Shown: positions 45,744-55,741, counted from the stretch's first letter. The stretch is 64,000 nucleotides of DNA from an uncultured Gammaproteobacteria bacterium (GCA_958295465.1 OY282353.1:372001-436000), one strand, 5' to 3'. The notes: generated by a model not told the origin, from the letters alone. A program made the numbers and translations.

Positions 45744-46757
45744 ATGAAAACGATCATGGCATCACGTTTATTCCCGCGCCTGGCCGGCACTCTGGTGGCT
45801 CTGTGCATGGTGGCAGCGGCTCCCGGGGCAATGGCCGGGCACGGCGACGAGATCACGGTGGCATACTTCCTGGAGTGGCCGTCGCCGAACCTGGCGTCCA
45901 AGGCCGACGGGACCTTCGACAAGGAGATGGGCGCCAAGGTCAACTGGCGCTCGTTCGGCAACGGCAACGAGATGACCGCCGCGATGGTGTCGGGGGACGT
46001 GCAGATCGCCTACTCGCAGGGGCTGACGCCCTTCGTGGTGGGGGTGACCAAGGGCGCTCCGCTGATGCTCGTCAGCGCGGCGGTGTCGTACGCGGAGAAC
46101 GACAACTGCATCGTCCACAAGGACGCGGGCATCACCCAGGCCAACGCGATGGACCTGGAGGGCAGGAAGGTCGCGAGTCCCATCGGCAACGTGACGCATT
46201 ACAAGATGCTGCGCACGCTGCAACACCTGGGCGTGGATGCGAACAAGATCAACCTCCTGCAGATGAACCCGCCGGAAGGCGCGGCGGCCCTCGCGCGCGG
46301 GGACGTGGCGATGGCGTGCGGGTTCGGCGGCGCGCTGCAGAGGATGATGAAGTTCGGCGAGCCGTTGATGACCGCGAAGGAGCAGGAGGCCATCGGCATC
46401 CGCGTGTTCGACGTCGTGTCGGTGACGAACGACTTTGCCGCGGAGCATCCGGATCTGGTGGTCAAGTTCCTGCAGCTCACCGAGGACGCCAACAACATGT
46501 TCCGGATGGATGCCGACAAGATGCTGCCGGTCATCGCCAAGCAGGCAGGGCAGGAGCTGGAGGACGCGCGGAGCATGGTGGGGCTGTTCGAGTTCCCGAC
46601 CCGCGACGAGCAGTTGTCCGAGGCGTGGATGGGCGGCACGGTGGAGGAGTTCGTCAACGAGGTCGCGAACTTCTACGTGCAGGAAGGGTCGCTGCCCAAG
46701 GCACTGGACGACTACGGCCCGACCATCGACGACTCGTTCATGCGCCAAGTGAAGTAA
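45744..46757 (+). CDS. ABC transporter substrate-binding protein (taurine/nitrate/sulphonate type)
   Basis: The protein has 337 residues from ATG 45744, with ribosome site GCAGGAGAAT. The signal peptide ends at PGAMA. Mature landmarks are ITVAYFLEWPSPNLASKADG, SGDVQIAYSQGLTPFVVG and GRKVASPIGNVTHYKMLRTL. The fold is that of TauA/SsuA and NrtA. It is the first gene of an ABC operon that sits between two IS remnants. The ligand may be a sulphonate or another small anion. Confidence 0.85.
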   Translation: MKTIMASRLFPRLAGTLVALCMVAAAPGAMAGHGDEITVAYFLEWPSPNLASKADGTFDKEMGAKVNWRSFGNGNEMTAAMVSGDVQIAYSQGLTPFVVGVTKGAPLMLVSAAVSYAENDNCIVHKDAGITQANAMDLEGRKVASPIGNVTHYKMLRTLQHLGVDANKINLLQMNPPEGAAALARGDVAMACGFGGALQRMMKFGEPLMTAKEQEAIGIRVFDVVSVTNDFAAEHPDLVVKFLQLTEDANNMFRMDADKMLPVIAKQAGQELEDARSMVGLFEFPTRDEQLSEAWMGGTVEEFVNEVANFYVQEGSLPKALDDYGPTIDDSFMRQVK

Positions 46758-46821
46758 CACCGGGCGCAACAAGAACGAGCGTGCGACAATCCGGCCGGCG
46801 GAGGGTTGCGGAGCATAGCTC

Positions 46822-47631
46822 GTGAACGAAGCCGGCCTTTCCGTGGAGCAGGTCTCCATGATCTACGAGCTCCCGCAGGGCGGTCGGGTGGAAGCCCTGC
46901 GGGACGTTTCGTTTCAACTCGACCCGGGCGGCATCCTGACGGTGCTCGGGCCGTCAGGATGCGGCAAGACCACCCTGCTCAACATCCTCGCCGGCTTCCT
47001 CGCCCCGACCGGTGGGCAGGCGACGTTCGGCGCGCATGAGATCTCCGCTCCCGCTCCGGAGCGCGGGATGGTGTTTCAGCAGGGGGCGTTGTTCGAGTGG
47101 CTGAACGTCGCCGAGAACATCGGCTTCGGCCCGAAGATGCGCGGTGTGCCCGCCGGCGAGACCACCGCCAGGGTGGAGCACCTGCTCGATACCGTCGGCC
47201 TGCAAGGTTTCGGGGACAAGGCGGTCTACGAGCTGTCGGGGGGCATGCAGCAGCGTGTCGCCCTGGCGCGCTGCCTGGCCAACGACCCGCAACTCATTCT
47301 GATGGACGAGCCGCTGGGGGCGCTGGACGCGCTGACGCGGGAGAAGATGCAGTCGCTGATCCTGAAGCTGTGGCGGGACACCGGCAAGACGATCATCCTC
47401 ATCACCCACAGCGTGGAAGAGGCGCTGTTCCTCGGCCAACGCCTGTTCGTCATGGCCCCGCGTCCCGGGCGCATCGAGCGGGAATACCGCCTGCCCTTCG
47501 CCGCGCGCGGCTTCGACGAAAGCCTGCGCGACATCAAGGCGACGCCGGAATTCGCCGGCAAACGCGACGAGATCCTCGCCATGATCTGGGAAATGGAGGA
47601 AGAGATCATGGGGCGGACCGAGTCGGCCTGA
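46822..47631 (+). CDS. ABC transporter ATP-binding protein (TauB/SsuB-like)
   Basis: The protein has 269 residues from GTG 46822. Walker A is GPSGCGKTTLL, the Q-loop region is MVFQQGALFEWLNVAENI, the signature is LSGGMQQRVALAR, and Walker B is LILMDEPLGALD. Segment FAARGFDESLRDIKATPEF lies in the family-specific tail. It follows the binding protein by 64 bp and precedes the permease by 26 bp, so the three form one operon. Confidence 0.9.
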   Translation: MNEAGLSVEQVSMIYELPQGGRVEALRDVSFQLDPGGILTVLGPSGCGKTTLLNILAGFLAPTGGQATFGAHEISAPAPERGMVFQQGALFEWLNVAENIGFGPKMRGVPAGETTARVEHLLDTVGLQGFGDKAVYELSGGMQQRVALARCLANDPQLILMDEPLGALDALTREKMQSLILKLWRDTGKTIILITHSVEEALFLGQRLFVMAPRPGRIEREYRLPFAARGFDESLRDIKATPEFAGKRDEILAMIWEMEEEIMGRTESA

Positions 47632-47657
47632 CGCGGAGGCCCTGGGCGGGGAAGACG

Positions 47658-48566
47658 ATGCCCGACGATTCGAACCCTCGATCCCGAGCCTCCGGCGAGC
47701 CGGAACCGGGCGGATTCATTCCTGCGCTGCTCGCAAGAGTCGGTCTGTCCCGGACCGGCGAGACCGCGCGCAAGACGGTGACCTTCGGCGACCCCTCCGC
47801 CGCGAGCGGCGGGCGCTTCTGGAGCATCCTGTCGGTCTCCGTCCTCGCCGCCCTGTGGGTGCTGTCCAGCATCTACGAATGGGTCAACCCGATCTTCTGG
47901 CCCGCCCCCGGCGCGGTATGGGACAAGTTCGTCGAGATCTCCTCGGAGGGCTACCGCAACTTCACCCTGTGGGAGCACATCGGCTGGAGCCTGTACCGCA
48001 TCCTGATGGGCTTCGGGCTCGGCTGCCTGGTGGGGATCCCCCTCGGCTTCGCCATGGGCCTGTCCCGGATCATGCGCGGGATGTTCGATCCGATCGTGGA
48101 GTTCTTCCGCCCGATACCGCCGCTCGCGTTCATTCCGCTGGTCATCATCTGGTCGGGGATCGGCGAGCGCTCCAAGATCCTGCTGCTGTTCCTCGCGGCG
48201 CTGTGGATCATGGCCATCGCCGCCCGCGCGGGCGTCTCCAGCGTCAAGCTCTCCAAGATCCACGCCGCCTACACTCTCGGCGTCAACCGCCGCCAGCTTC
48301 TCTTCCGCGTCATCCTCCCCAACGCCCTGCCGGAAATCTTCACCGGCATGCGCGTCGCCATGGGGGTGTGCTGGGGCACGGTGGTGGCGGCGGAGCTCGT
48401 GGCCGCGGAATCCGGCGTCGGGTTCATGATCATGGTCGCCAGCACCTTCCTGTCCACCGACATCGTGGTCATGGGGGTCATCATCATCGGCGTCGTCGGC
48501 TATGGCATCGACATCCTCATGCGCAAGCTGGAGGCCAGGCTCATCCCGTGGAAGGGGAAAGGGTGA
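47658..48566 (+). CDS. ABC transporter permease (TauC/SsuC-like)
   Basis: The protein has 302 residues from ATG 47658. About 50 soluble residues come before the first helix (ILSVSVLAALWVLSSIYEW), longer than usual. The remaining BPD_transp_1 domain has six helices and the EAA loop with YTLGVNRRQLLFRVILPNAL. The last residues are LEARLIPWKGKG. The next gene downstream is a fragment, so the operon may have lost a downstream dioxygenase. Confidence 0.9.
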   Translation: MPDDSNPRSRASGEPEPGGFIPALLARVGLSRTGETARKTVTFGDPSAASGGRFWSILSVSVLAALWVLSSIYEWVNPIFWPAPGAVWDKFVEISSEGYRNFTLWEHIGWSLYRILMGFGLGCLVGIPLGFAMGLSRIMRGMFDPIVEFFRPIPPLAFIPLVIIWSGIGERSKILLLFLAALWIMAIAARAGVSSVKLSKIHAAYTLGVNRRQLLFRVILPNALPEIFTGMRVAMGVCWGTVVAAELVAAESGVGFMIMVASTFLSTDIVVMGVIIIGVVGYGIDILMRKLEARLIPWKGKG

Positions 48567-48673
48567 CAAAGCGGGCGGCGCCGTTGGGCGACCCCTCGGT
48601 TCCTCGACCGTGCAACCGCGAACAAGGTAGCGAACAATGATTCGCCAACCGGGTCTGGATTCCGGCGACGCCG

Positions 48674-48838
48674 GATCCCCTGGGAGCACCGTTCGTAGCG
48701 GACGACGCGCTCTTCTTCCACTGCCGGCTGTTCCACGCGGTGGGCAAGAACCGCACGGGAGGCGTCAAGCTCTCCGCAGTGTTCACCTGCCACGCCGGGG
48801 ACAACCGCCCCATTCCGGGCACGCGCTCGGACCGAAGT
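48674..48838 (+). pseudogene. C-terminal fragment of a PhyH-like dioxygenase
   Basis: The frame after the stop at 48638 reads DPLGAPFVADDALFFHCRLF, then HAVGKNRTGG and AVFTCHAGDNRPIPGTRSDR. This resembles the C-terminal helix of phytanoyl-CoA dioxygenase family proteins with the last iron His and Arg. The N-terminal two thirds is missing, and the frame runs straight into IS-end sequence. Such dioxygenases commonly accompany Tau-like importers. Confidence 0.55.
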
Positions 48839-48943
48839 GTCACGATCCTCCTCCAAGTGTGGAGGACTCAGCGCCGCTTCATGCTCACGTAGCGTTGGAT
48901 TCGGCCCTTCCGCTCATGCTCACATAGCGTTTGGACAGTTCTG
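48824..48943 (-). mobile_element. IS end, second copy of the 120-bp sequence at 45510-45628
   Basis: The sequence from CGCTCGG(A/T)CCGAAGTGTC through CCAAGTGTGGAGGACTCAGC to GGACAGTTCTG matches 45510-45628 closely. On the minus strand it starts with the transposase N-terminus (MTLRSER) and is then cut off by PhyH-derived sequence. It contains two copies of GCTCAC(G/A)TAGCGTTTGGA-like motif, probably part of the element end. It has the same orientation as the copy at 45 kb. Confidence 0.75.
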
Positions 48944-49025
48944 GCGCTTGTAACCCCTTAGCGGCCGCGAGTATTCTCCCACCACGCTCGCTTGCGGGGT
49001 CCTGGGCGGCGTATCGGGGCGCAAT

Positions 49026-50339
49026 ATGAAACCACTCACACGATCGATCGCCTGTCTCCTCGCCGGCGGCGCAATCGGTGTCTTCCTGGCCTTCGGACAA
49101 GGCGTCTTCGCGCAGCGCGGCGACGAAGCAGCGCTGCCGCTGGAGGATCTCCGCACCTTCACGGAGGTTTTCGCCAAGATCAAGAACGATTACGTCGAGC
49201 CGATCGGGGATGGAACGCTGCTCGAAAACGCAATCCGCGGGATGCTGTCCGGACTCGACCCGCACTCCGCCTACCTCGTACCCGACGACTACCAGGAGCT
49301 GCAGGCGGGCACGAGCGGCGAATTCGGGGGTCTGGGAATCGAAGTCGGCATGGAGGACGGGTTCGTCAAGGTGATCGCGCCCATCGACGACACGCCCGCG
49401 CAACGCGCCGGCGTCGAGGCGGGGGACTTGGTAATCCGGCTCGACGACACCCCGGTGAAGGGGATGTCGCTGGCCGAAGCGGTGAAGGTGATGCGCGGGG
49501 AGCCAGACACCGACATCGTGCTCACCATCGTGCGCGAAGGAGTGGATCGACCCATCCGGATCACCATCACCAGGGACGTCATCCACGTCACCAGCGTGCG
49601 CAGCCGCTCCATCGAGCCGGGATACGGATACGTCCGGATCAGCCAGTTCCAGATCCGAACCGGCGAGAGCCTGCGCGAGGCGGTCGACAAGCTCCGGGAG
49701 GATGCCGGCGACGGCGACCTCAAGGGCCTCGTCCTCGATCTGCGAAACAATCCCGGGGGCGTGCTGAACGCCGCGGTCTCGGTATCCGACGCATTCCTGG
49801 ACGAAGGGACCATCGTCTATACCGAGGGGCGGATGGACGACGCGCAGCTTACCTTCAGTGCCAAGGGGTCCGACATTCTCGACGGAGTCCCACTGGTGGT
49901 GCTGGTCAACGCGGGGTCCGCCTCCGCCTCCGAGATTGTCGCCGGTGCGCTGCAGGATCACCGGCGCGCCGTGATCATGGGGGAGAAGACGTTCGGAAAG
50001 GGCTCGGTCCAGACGATCCTCCCGCTGGACAACGGATCGGCGCTGAAGCTCACCACGGCACGGTACTACACGCCCTCCGGGAACTCGATCCAGGCGCGGG
50101 GAATCATCCCCGACATCACCCTCGACCGCGTGCGCGTGTCCCGGGTCGACGTCGGCCAGGGCGTCAAGGAAGCCGATCTCGCCCGCCACCTGGAGAGCGA
50201 GGGCGCGGAGGAAGACTTCGAGGCGGCGCAACAGGCCCGGCAGCCGACAGGTGAAGTACCGCTCGCCCAGCGTGACTTCGCGCTCTACGAAGCCCTCAAC
50301 CTCCTCAAGGGCCTGTACATCCTCAACGACCGCTCGTAG
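49026..50339 (+). CDS. C-terminal processing peptidase, S41 family (CtpA-like)
   Basis: The protein has 437 residues. A signal peptide of about 28 residues ends at GVFAQ. The PDZ domain covers about residues 90-175 (GLGIEVGMEDGFVKVIAPID). The catalytic part has NAGSASASEIVAGALQDH (nucleophilic Ser) and MGEKTFGKGSVQTILPLD (general-base Lys). It cuts periplasmic or membrane proteins from the C-terminus. In relatives it follows envC directly. It is complete here, with a normal length. Confidence 0.9.
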   Translation: MKPLTRSIACLLAGGAIGVFLAFGQGVFAQRGDEAALPLEDLRTFTEVFAKIKNDYVEPIGDGTLLENAIRGMLSGLDPHSAYLVPDDYQELQAGTSGEFGGLGIEVGMEDGFVKVIAPIDDTPAQRAGVEAGDLVIRLDDTPVKGMSLAEAVKVMRGEPDTDIVLTIVREGVDRPIRITITRDVIHVTSVRSRSIEPGYGYVRISQFQIRTGESLREAVDKLREDAGDGDLKGLVLDLRNNPGGVLNAAVSVSDAFLDEGTIVYTEGRMDDAQLTFSAKGSDILDGVPLVVLVNAGSASASEIVAGALQDHRRAVIMGEKTFGKGSVQTILPLDNGSALKLTTARYYTPSGNSIQARGIIPDITLDRVRVSRVDVGQGVKEADLARHLESEGAEEDFEAAQQARQPTGEVPLAQRDFALYEALNLLKGLYILNDRS

Positions 50340-50453
50340 CCGCGTCGTTCCGGCAGGCAAGACGATTCCCCCGGTTCCATCCCTTTCCGGCACTTGTCGC
50401 CCTGGCGCGTTCAAGCACCGATGGGCGGGTGAATCTTCGTCGTCGATTTCACG

Positions 50454-52127
50454 CTACCGCTCTCCCCTGCCCGGCCACGCCGCGAGCACCAGGCAGGCGC
50501 CGGCGACGCCGAGAACCCATGACCAGATCGGCGCCCCCCACAGCATCGCGAGCGGCGCCCCGCCGAGGGCGAGGATCACCGCCGCGCCGAGCAGCAGTGC
50601 CGCCCCGACCACCGCCAGTGCCGTGCGTCGATTCCCCCGGCGGATCTCGCCGCGCAGCAGATCGAGCTCTTCGGAGCGCATCCGGACCTCGATCTCGCCG
50701 GAGCGCGCGAGCTTCAGCGTTTCGTACGCGAGCCCGGGAAGCGCGGGCAGGGTCTCGCCCCACTTCGGGGCTTGGCGTTTCGCCTCCCGCAACAGCGCTC
50801 GCGCGCCGATCTGCTCGCGCATCCAGCGTTCGAGGAAGGGTTTGGCGGTTTCCCACAGGTCGAGTTCCGGGTAGAGCTGGCGACCGAGACCCTCGACGTT
50901 GAGCAGGGTCTTCTGCAGCAGCACGAGCTGCGGCTGCACCTCCATGTGGAAACGCCGCGCGGTCTGGAACAGCCGCACGAGCACCCGCCCGAACGAGATC
51001 TCCTTCAGGGGGCGGTTGAAGATCGGCTCGCATACGGTACGGATCGCCGCTTCGAAATCGTCGATCCGCGTCTCCGGCGGCACCCACTTCGACTCGACGT
51101 GCAGCTCGGCCACCCGGCGGTAGTCGCGGTTGAAGAAGGCGAGGAAGTTCTCTGCGAGGTAGCGCTGGTCCTGCTCCGAGAGGCTGCCCATGATGCCGAA
51201 ATCCACCGCGATGTAGCTCGGACGCTCGGGATGCCCGCGGTCGACGAAGATGTTTCCCGGATGCATGTCGGCGTGGAAGAAATTGTGGCGCATCACCTGG
51301 GTGAAGAAGATCTCCACCCCGCGCTCCGCGAGCATCTGCAGATCGATGCCGGCGTCGCGCAGCGCATCGGCGTTCCTGATCGGGATCCCGGAGATCCGCT
51401 CCATCACCATCACCCGGCGGCTCGTGTACTCCCAGTACACCTCCGGCACGTACAGCAGGTCGGAGCCTTCGAAGTTCCTCCGCAGCTTCGACGCCGAGGC
51501 AGCTTCGCGCTGCAGGTCGAGCTCGTCGATGATGGTCTTCTCGTACTCGGCCACGATCTCGCGCGGATGCAGCCGGCGCGCCTCGCGCCAGTACCGGTGC
51601 GCGAGATCCGCGACGAGGTGCAGCAGGCTCACGTCGCGCCGGATAACCGCCTCGATCTCCGGGCGCACCACCTTGACCACCACCTCCCGGCCGTCCCTGA
51701 GCCGCGCCGCATGGACTTGCGCGATCGACGCCGACGCCAGCGGCTCCCGGACGAATTCGCTGAAGATCTCGTCGATCGGGCGTCCGAGGGCATTGCGCAC
51801 GATCCCGGCCGCCACTTCCCCGGGAAAGGGCGGCACGCGATCCTGCAGGCTGGCGAATTCCTCGGCGACGTCCTCGGGCAACAGGTCGCGGCGGGTCGAG
51901 AGGATCTGGCCGAACTTCACGAAGATCGGACCGAGATCCTCAAGCGTGCGCCGCAGCCGCACCGCCCGCGCAGGCTGCGGCCCGCGGAACCAGTTCCAGG
52001 GCAGCAGGTAGAGGAGGAAGCGCAAGGGGCGCAGCAGATGCGTCGCGAGCACGATCTCGTCGAGGCCGTGCCGCACGAGCACGACGTTGATACCGGCGAG
52101 CCGCAGAAACTGGCGCAGTGCGATCAC
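50454..52127 (-). CDS. ubiB: Ubiquinone biosynthesis regulatory kinase-like protein UbiB
   Basis: The protein has 557 residues from GTG 52127 (VIALRQFLRLAGINVVL). The frame is open further upstream, but that part is antisense to repeats. Landmarks are LGPIFVKFGQILSTRRDLLP (KxGQ motif), PLASASIAQVHAARLRDG (Ala-rich loop), VVVKVVRPEIE, HADMHPGNIFVD and YIAVDFGIMG. Two C-terminal membrane helices follow (ALAVVGAALLLGAAVILAL and WSWVLGVAGACLVLA). UbiB is an ATPase needed in ubiquinone synthesis. It follows ubiJ and ubiE in the standard order. Confidence 0.93.
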   Translation of the reverse strand: MIALRQFLRLAGINVVLVRHGLDEIVLATHLLRPLRFLLYLLPWNWFRGPQPARAVRLRRTLEDLGPIFVKFGQILSTRRDLLPEDVAEEFASLQDRVPPFPGEVAAGIVRNALGRPIDEIFSEFVREPLASASIAQVHAARLRDGREVVVKVVRPEIEAVIRRDVSLLHLVADLAHRYWREARRLHPREIVAEYEKTIIDELDLQREAASASKLRRNFEGSDLLYVPEVYWEYTSRRVMVMERISGIPIRNADALRDAGIDLQMLAERGVEIFFTQVMRHNFFHADMHPGNIFVDRGHPERPSYIAVDFGIMGSLSEQDQRYLAENFLAFFNRDYRRVAELHVESKWVPPETRIDDFEAAIRTVCEPIFNRPLKEISFGRVLVRLFQTARRFHMEVQPQLVLLQKTLLNVEGLGRQLYPELDLWETAKPFLERWMREQIGARALLREAKRQAPKWGETLPALPGLAYETLKLARSGEIEVRMRSEELDLLRGEIRRGNRRTALAVVGAALLLGAAVILALGGAPLAMLWGAPIWSWVLGVAGACLVLAAWPGRGER

Positions 52128-52242
52128 CGCCGCTGCACCTGTCGCGCTCCGGGATCCTCGACACCCTCGCGGAGACCATCGAGGCCGGGACGTGCCGGCG
52201 CGATGCCGACAGGCTCGACTCCCGGCGCCCGGCGGATCCCGA

Positions 52243-52863
52243 TCACCGCCGCTGCGCCCTCCGCCGTTCCAGCCACAGGACCCGTGCCTCCAGACGTTCG
52301 ACGTCATCTCGCAGGTCGTCGACCTCATGCGCGAAGCGCTCGGCTTCCTCGCGCCGCGGCGTCATCGCGGTTTCGTAGCGCAGGTACTCCGAAGTGTCGG
52401 CGAGCAGCGCCGCGCCCGCATCGCGCACCCAGCCGCCGAGCCCGCGCATGCTGCGGAAGAGCTCGTGCGCCGGTGCGTCGCCGATTCGCTGTGCGAGCAC
52501 TTCTTCGAGATCGAGGTCCATCCGGGCGGCGATCCGCTGCAATCGTGTTGCCAGCGCGATGTCGCCGCGCAGGCTCACCTCGTCACCGAGGATCAGCGTC
52601 TCCCGATCGCCGGCGAGCATGAAGCGCAGCAGCGAGAGAGGCGCCCCGCGGATGGTGACGTCGGCGTCCACTGTCTCGTCCCGCGGCTCGACCCGGACCC
52701 GCTCGCCGTCGATGCGCAAGCGGAGCGCGCCGGCGCCGACGATCTCGAAGTCCACCATCTTGCCCGAGAGTCCGGTCAGCGCGCCGCGCGTCTCGGGGTC
52801 GAGGTCGAGCGCACGACCGATCAGCCGATCGAGCAGACCGAAAGGCAACGCGCGCACGGTCAT
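52243..52863 (-). CDS. ubiJ: Ubiquinone biosynthesis accessory protein UbiJ (SCP2 domain)
   Basis: The protein has 206 residues from ATG 52863. The N-terminal SCP2-like lipid-binding domain includes GKMVDFEIVGAGALRLRIDG and APLSLLRFMLAGDRETLI. The C-terminal half is a long helix ending VDDLRDDVERLEARVLWLER. UbiJ binds ubiquinone precursors in the soluble Ubi complex. Position between ubiE and ubiB is the standard one. The 15 bp GATCACCGCCGCTGC at its end recurs 118 bp further downstream at the start of ubiB. Confidence 0.9.
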   Translation of the reverse strand: MTVRALPFGLLDRLIGRALDLDPETRGALTGLSGKMVDFEIVGAGALRLRIDGERVRVEPRDETVDADVTIRGAPLSLLRFMLAGDRETLILGDEVSLRGDIALATRLQRIAARMDLDLEEVLAQRIGDAPAHELFRSMRGLGGWVRDAGAALLADTSEYLRYETAMTPRREEAERFAHEVDDLRDDVERLEARVLWLERRRAQRR

Positions 52864-53011
52864 CCGATCTCCCCCCCGAGCGGCGACCGATGACGCGGTC
52901 GCCTGGCGATTCCGACGCGCGGAATCGCGGGTGCCCCAACCAACCCCGCGGGCAGGCGGACAACAGCGTTGTTCCTTGCGAGACTGTCCAGGGAGTCGTG
53001 CGCGTCGCCCC

Positions 53012-53758
53012 TCACAGCCGGTATCCCTTGTGAACCGCGACGATGCCCCCCGCGAGGTTGTGATAGCCGCAACGCTCGAAGCCTGCCTCACGCATGGCCG
53101 CGAGCAACGCTTCCTGATCCGGGTGCCGGCGGATCGACTCCGCCAGATACCGGTAGCTGCCGGCATCGCCGGCGACGATACGGCCGAGGGCGGGCAGCAC
53201 CGAGAAGGAGTAGAGGTCGTAGGCGCGCCGCAGCGCGGGCACGGTGAGGTGCGAGAACTCCAGCACCAGCAGCATGCCGGCCGGCCGCAGCACCCGGTAC
53301 GTCTCGGCCAGCGCGCAGCCCCGATTGGTGACGTTGCGAAGCCCGAAACCGATCAGCACGCGGTCGAAGCCGCGATCGGGGAACGGCAGGCGCTCGGCAT
53401 CGCTGCGGACGTAGTGAACGTTGCCGGCGATCCCGCGGTCGATCAGACGCGCGCGGCCGTGCTCCAGCATGGGACGGCTGATGTCGGCGAGCACCACGCC
53501 CCCCTCTCTGCCCACCCGCGGGGCGAGCCGCGCGGTCAGATCACCGGTGCCGCCGGCCAGATCGAGGATCCGCGCACCGGGGCGCACCCGCGCGATGTGG
53601 GTCGTGAACCGCTTCCACCCCCGATGGAGACCGAGCGACATCAGATCGTTCATGAGGTCGTAGCGCCCGGCCACCGACTCGAAGACCGCCCCGACCCGGG
53701 CCTGCTTTTCGCCCGCCGGGACGTCCTCGAAGCCGAAGTGGGTGGTCTCTTCGCTCAT
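53012..53758 (-). CDS. ubiE: Ubiquinone/menaquinone C-methyltransferase
   Basis: UbiE methylates the benzoquinol ring using S-adenosylmethionine. The protein has 248 residues. Landmarks are VFESVAGRYDLMNDLMSLGL (family start), ILDLAGGTGDLTARL (SAM motif), DRVLIGFGLRNVTNR and LEFSHLTVPALRRAYDLYSF. It starts at ATG 53758 and is followed by ubiJ and ubiB in the same direction. Confidence 0.95.
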   Translation of the reverse strand: MSEETTHFGFEDVPAGEKQARVGAVFESVAGRYDLMNDLMSLGLHRGWKRFTTHIARVRPGARILDLAGGTGDLTARLAPRVGREGGVVLADISRPMLEHGRARLIDRGIAGNVHYVRSDAERLPFPDRGFDRVLIGFGLRNVTNRGCALAETYRVLRPAGMLLVLEFSHLTVPALRRAYDLYSFSVLPALGRIVAGDAGSYRYLAESIRRHPDQEALLAAMREAGFERCGYHNLAGGIVAVHKGYRL

Positions 53759-53929
53759 GGCCGGAGCCCTGGCTACGCGCTGGCGAAAGGCGACTTCGCG
53801 GTACGGGGTGAGGCGGCGGTGAACGGCGATGCCAACCCTGCGCGGGACCCGTCGGGAATGCGCCGCGGGGCATGGCGCCACACTTTCGCACGGTGAGGCG
53901 CCGGGCGGCGCCTTTCGGCGCTCATGCCT

Positions 53930-54310
53930 TCAGGCATCGAGCCGGCGGCGATGCCCGGCCGCCTGCAGCCGTTCCAGATAGTCGTTCCACAGGCGTTCAT
54001 GGTGGGTGCCGAGCCAGTGCAGCTCCTCCCAGGAGTACAGGCCGGTGTCGTGCCCGTCGTCGAAGCACAGGCGCACCGCGTAGTTGCCCACCGGCTCGAT
54101 GGACCGGATGCCGACCCGCTCCTTCCCGACCTGCAGGACCTCCTGGCCGGGTCCGTGGCCGCGGACCTCGGCCGAGGGCGAGTACACACGGAGGTACTCG
54201 GCGGTGTAGGTGAAGCTCTCCTCGTTGTCGAACGTCACGTACAGGACGCATGCGGCCCGGTCGTAGCGCAGCTCGGTCGGGGTGGGTGAAGTCGCGTGAG
54301 CCATGATCAT
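53930..54310 (-). CDS. DUF971 protein (gamma-butyrobetaine hydroxylase-like N-terminal domain)
   Basis: The protein has 126 residues from ATG 54310. It contains a single GBBH-like N-terminal domain: TFDNEESFTYTAEYLRVYSP, VGIRSIEPVGNYAVRLCFDD, then HDTGLYSWEELHWLGTHHE. In this family the domain binds zinc and is found beside hslU and ubiE in many gammaproteobacteria, as here. Its role is not established. Confidence 0.9.
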   Translation of the reverse strand: MIMAHATSPTPTELRYDRAACVLYVTFDNEESFTYTAEYLRVYSPSAEVRGHGPGQEVLQVGKERVGIRSIEPVGNYAVRLCFDDGHDTGLYSWEELHWLGTHHERLWNDYLERLQAAGHRRRLDA

Positions 54311-54354
54311 GGATGCTCCGGGCCGGCCGGCACGATGCGCCTGGTCGCGCCGGC

Positions 54355-55698
54355 TCAGAGAATGTATCGAGACAGATCCTGGTTCGAGGCGAGCTCCGCG
54401 AGATGCGAGTCGACGTACCCGGCGTCGATCTCCACCTGCCGCCCCGCCATGTCCGTGCTCTCGAACGACAGGTCCTCCAGCAATCGCTCCAGCACCGTGT
54501 GCAGCCGGCGCGCACCGATGTTCTCGGTCGTTTCGTTCACCTGCCAGGCGATCTCCGCGATCCGTCGCAGCCCTTCGGCAGTGAACGAGAGCACGACCTG
54601 CTCGGCGCCCAGCAACGCCGCGTACTGCTCGGTCAGCGAGCAGTCCGGCTCGGTGAGGATACGCAGGAAGTCGTCGACGCCGAGGGCGGAAAGCTCCACC
54701 CGAATGGGGAACCGGCCCTGGAGCTCGGGAATGAGATCGGACGGCTTCGCGGTGTGGAATGCGCCGGAGGCGATGAACAGGATGTGATCCGTGCGTACCG
54801 CGCCGTACTTCGTCGAAACCGTGCTCCCCTCCACCAGCGGGAGCAGGTCGCGCTGGACCCCCTCGCGCGAGACGTCCGCGCCGATCCGATCGCTGCGTCG
54901 CGAGACCTTGTCGATCTCGTCCAGGAACACGATCCCGTTCTGCTCGACGTCGTCCACCGCGCGCGACTTGAGATCGTCCTCGTTGATGAGCTTGCCCGCC
55001 TCCTCCTCGGTGAGCAGCTTGAACGCATCGCGGATCCGCAGCCGGCGGGTACGGCTCCGCCCTCCGCCCAGGTTCTGGAACATGCTCTGGAGCTGGCTGG
55101 TCATCTCCTCCATCCCCGGCGGGGCCATGATCTCCACCCCGATCGCCGGCGCGCTCAACTCGACCTCGATCTCGCGCTCGTCGAGCTTGCCTTCACGCAG
55201 CATCTTGCGGAACTTCTGCCGGGTCGACGCCGCGTCGACACCGTCGTCCCCGCCCGCGCCGACCGCGGCGACGCCGGCGCGCGCCGGGCGCAGCAGGATG
55301 CCGAGGATCCGCTCCTCCGCCGCGTCCTCCGCCCGGCGCCGGACCTTCTCCATCTCCCGCTCCCGGTTGAGCTTCACCGCCACGTCGGTGAGATCGCGCA
55401 CGATGGACTCGACGTCGCGGCCCACGTAACCGACCTCGGTGAACTTGGTGGCCTCCACCTTGATGAACGGAGCGCCGGCGAGGCGGGCGAGACGGCGGGC
55501 GATCTCGGTCTTCCCGACTCCGGTCGGTCCGATCATCAGGATGTTCTTGGGGGTGATCTCGGCGCGCATCTCTTCGCCGACCTGCATGCGCCGCCAGCGG
55601 TTGCGCAACGCGATGGCCACCGCGCGCTTGGCGTCGGCCTGGCCCACGATGTGCTTGTCCAGCTCGTGGACGATCTCTCTCGGGGTCATTTGTGTCAT
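54355..55698 (-). CDS. hslU: HslU, ATPase subunit of the HslVU protease
   Basis: The protein has 447 residues. Walker A is [13 protein letters not shown], the Walker B region is [16 protein letters not shown], and the sensor segment follows. The I-domain insertion lies between about residues 110 and 240 and includes [17 protein letters not shown]. The C-terminus ends RYIL, the normal HslV-docking tail. It unfolds substrates and passes them to HslV, encoded 43 bp upstream in the same direction. Confidence 0.96.
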   Translation of the reverse strand: MTQMTPREIVHELDKHIVGQADAKRAVAIALRNRWRRMQVGEEMRAEITPKNILMIGPTGVGKTEIARRLARLAGAPFIKVEATKFTEVGYVGRDVESIVRDLTDVAVKLNREREMEKVRRRAEDAAEERILGILLRPARAGVAAVGAGGDDGVDAASTRQKFRKMLREGKLDEREIEVELSAPAIGVEIMAPPGMEEMTSQLQSMFQNLGGGRSRTRRLRIRDAFKLLTEEEAGKLINEDDLKSRAVDDVEQNGIVFLDEIDKVSRRSDRIGADVSREGVQRDLLPLVEGSTVSTKYGAVRTDHILFIASGAFHTAKPSDLIPELQGRFPIRVELSALGVDDFLRILTEPDCSLTEQYAALLGAEQVVLSFTAEGLRRIAEIAWQVNETTENIGARRLHTVLERLLEDLSFESTDMAGRQVEIDAGYVDSHLAELASNQDLSRYIL

Positions 55699-55741
55699 GG
55701 TTTCCGCTCGCGCGGCGCCGGACGCCGTCCGCCGTCCGCCG

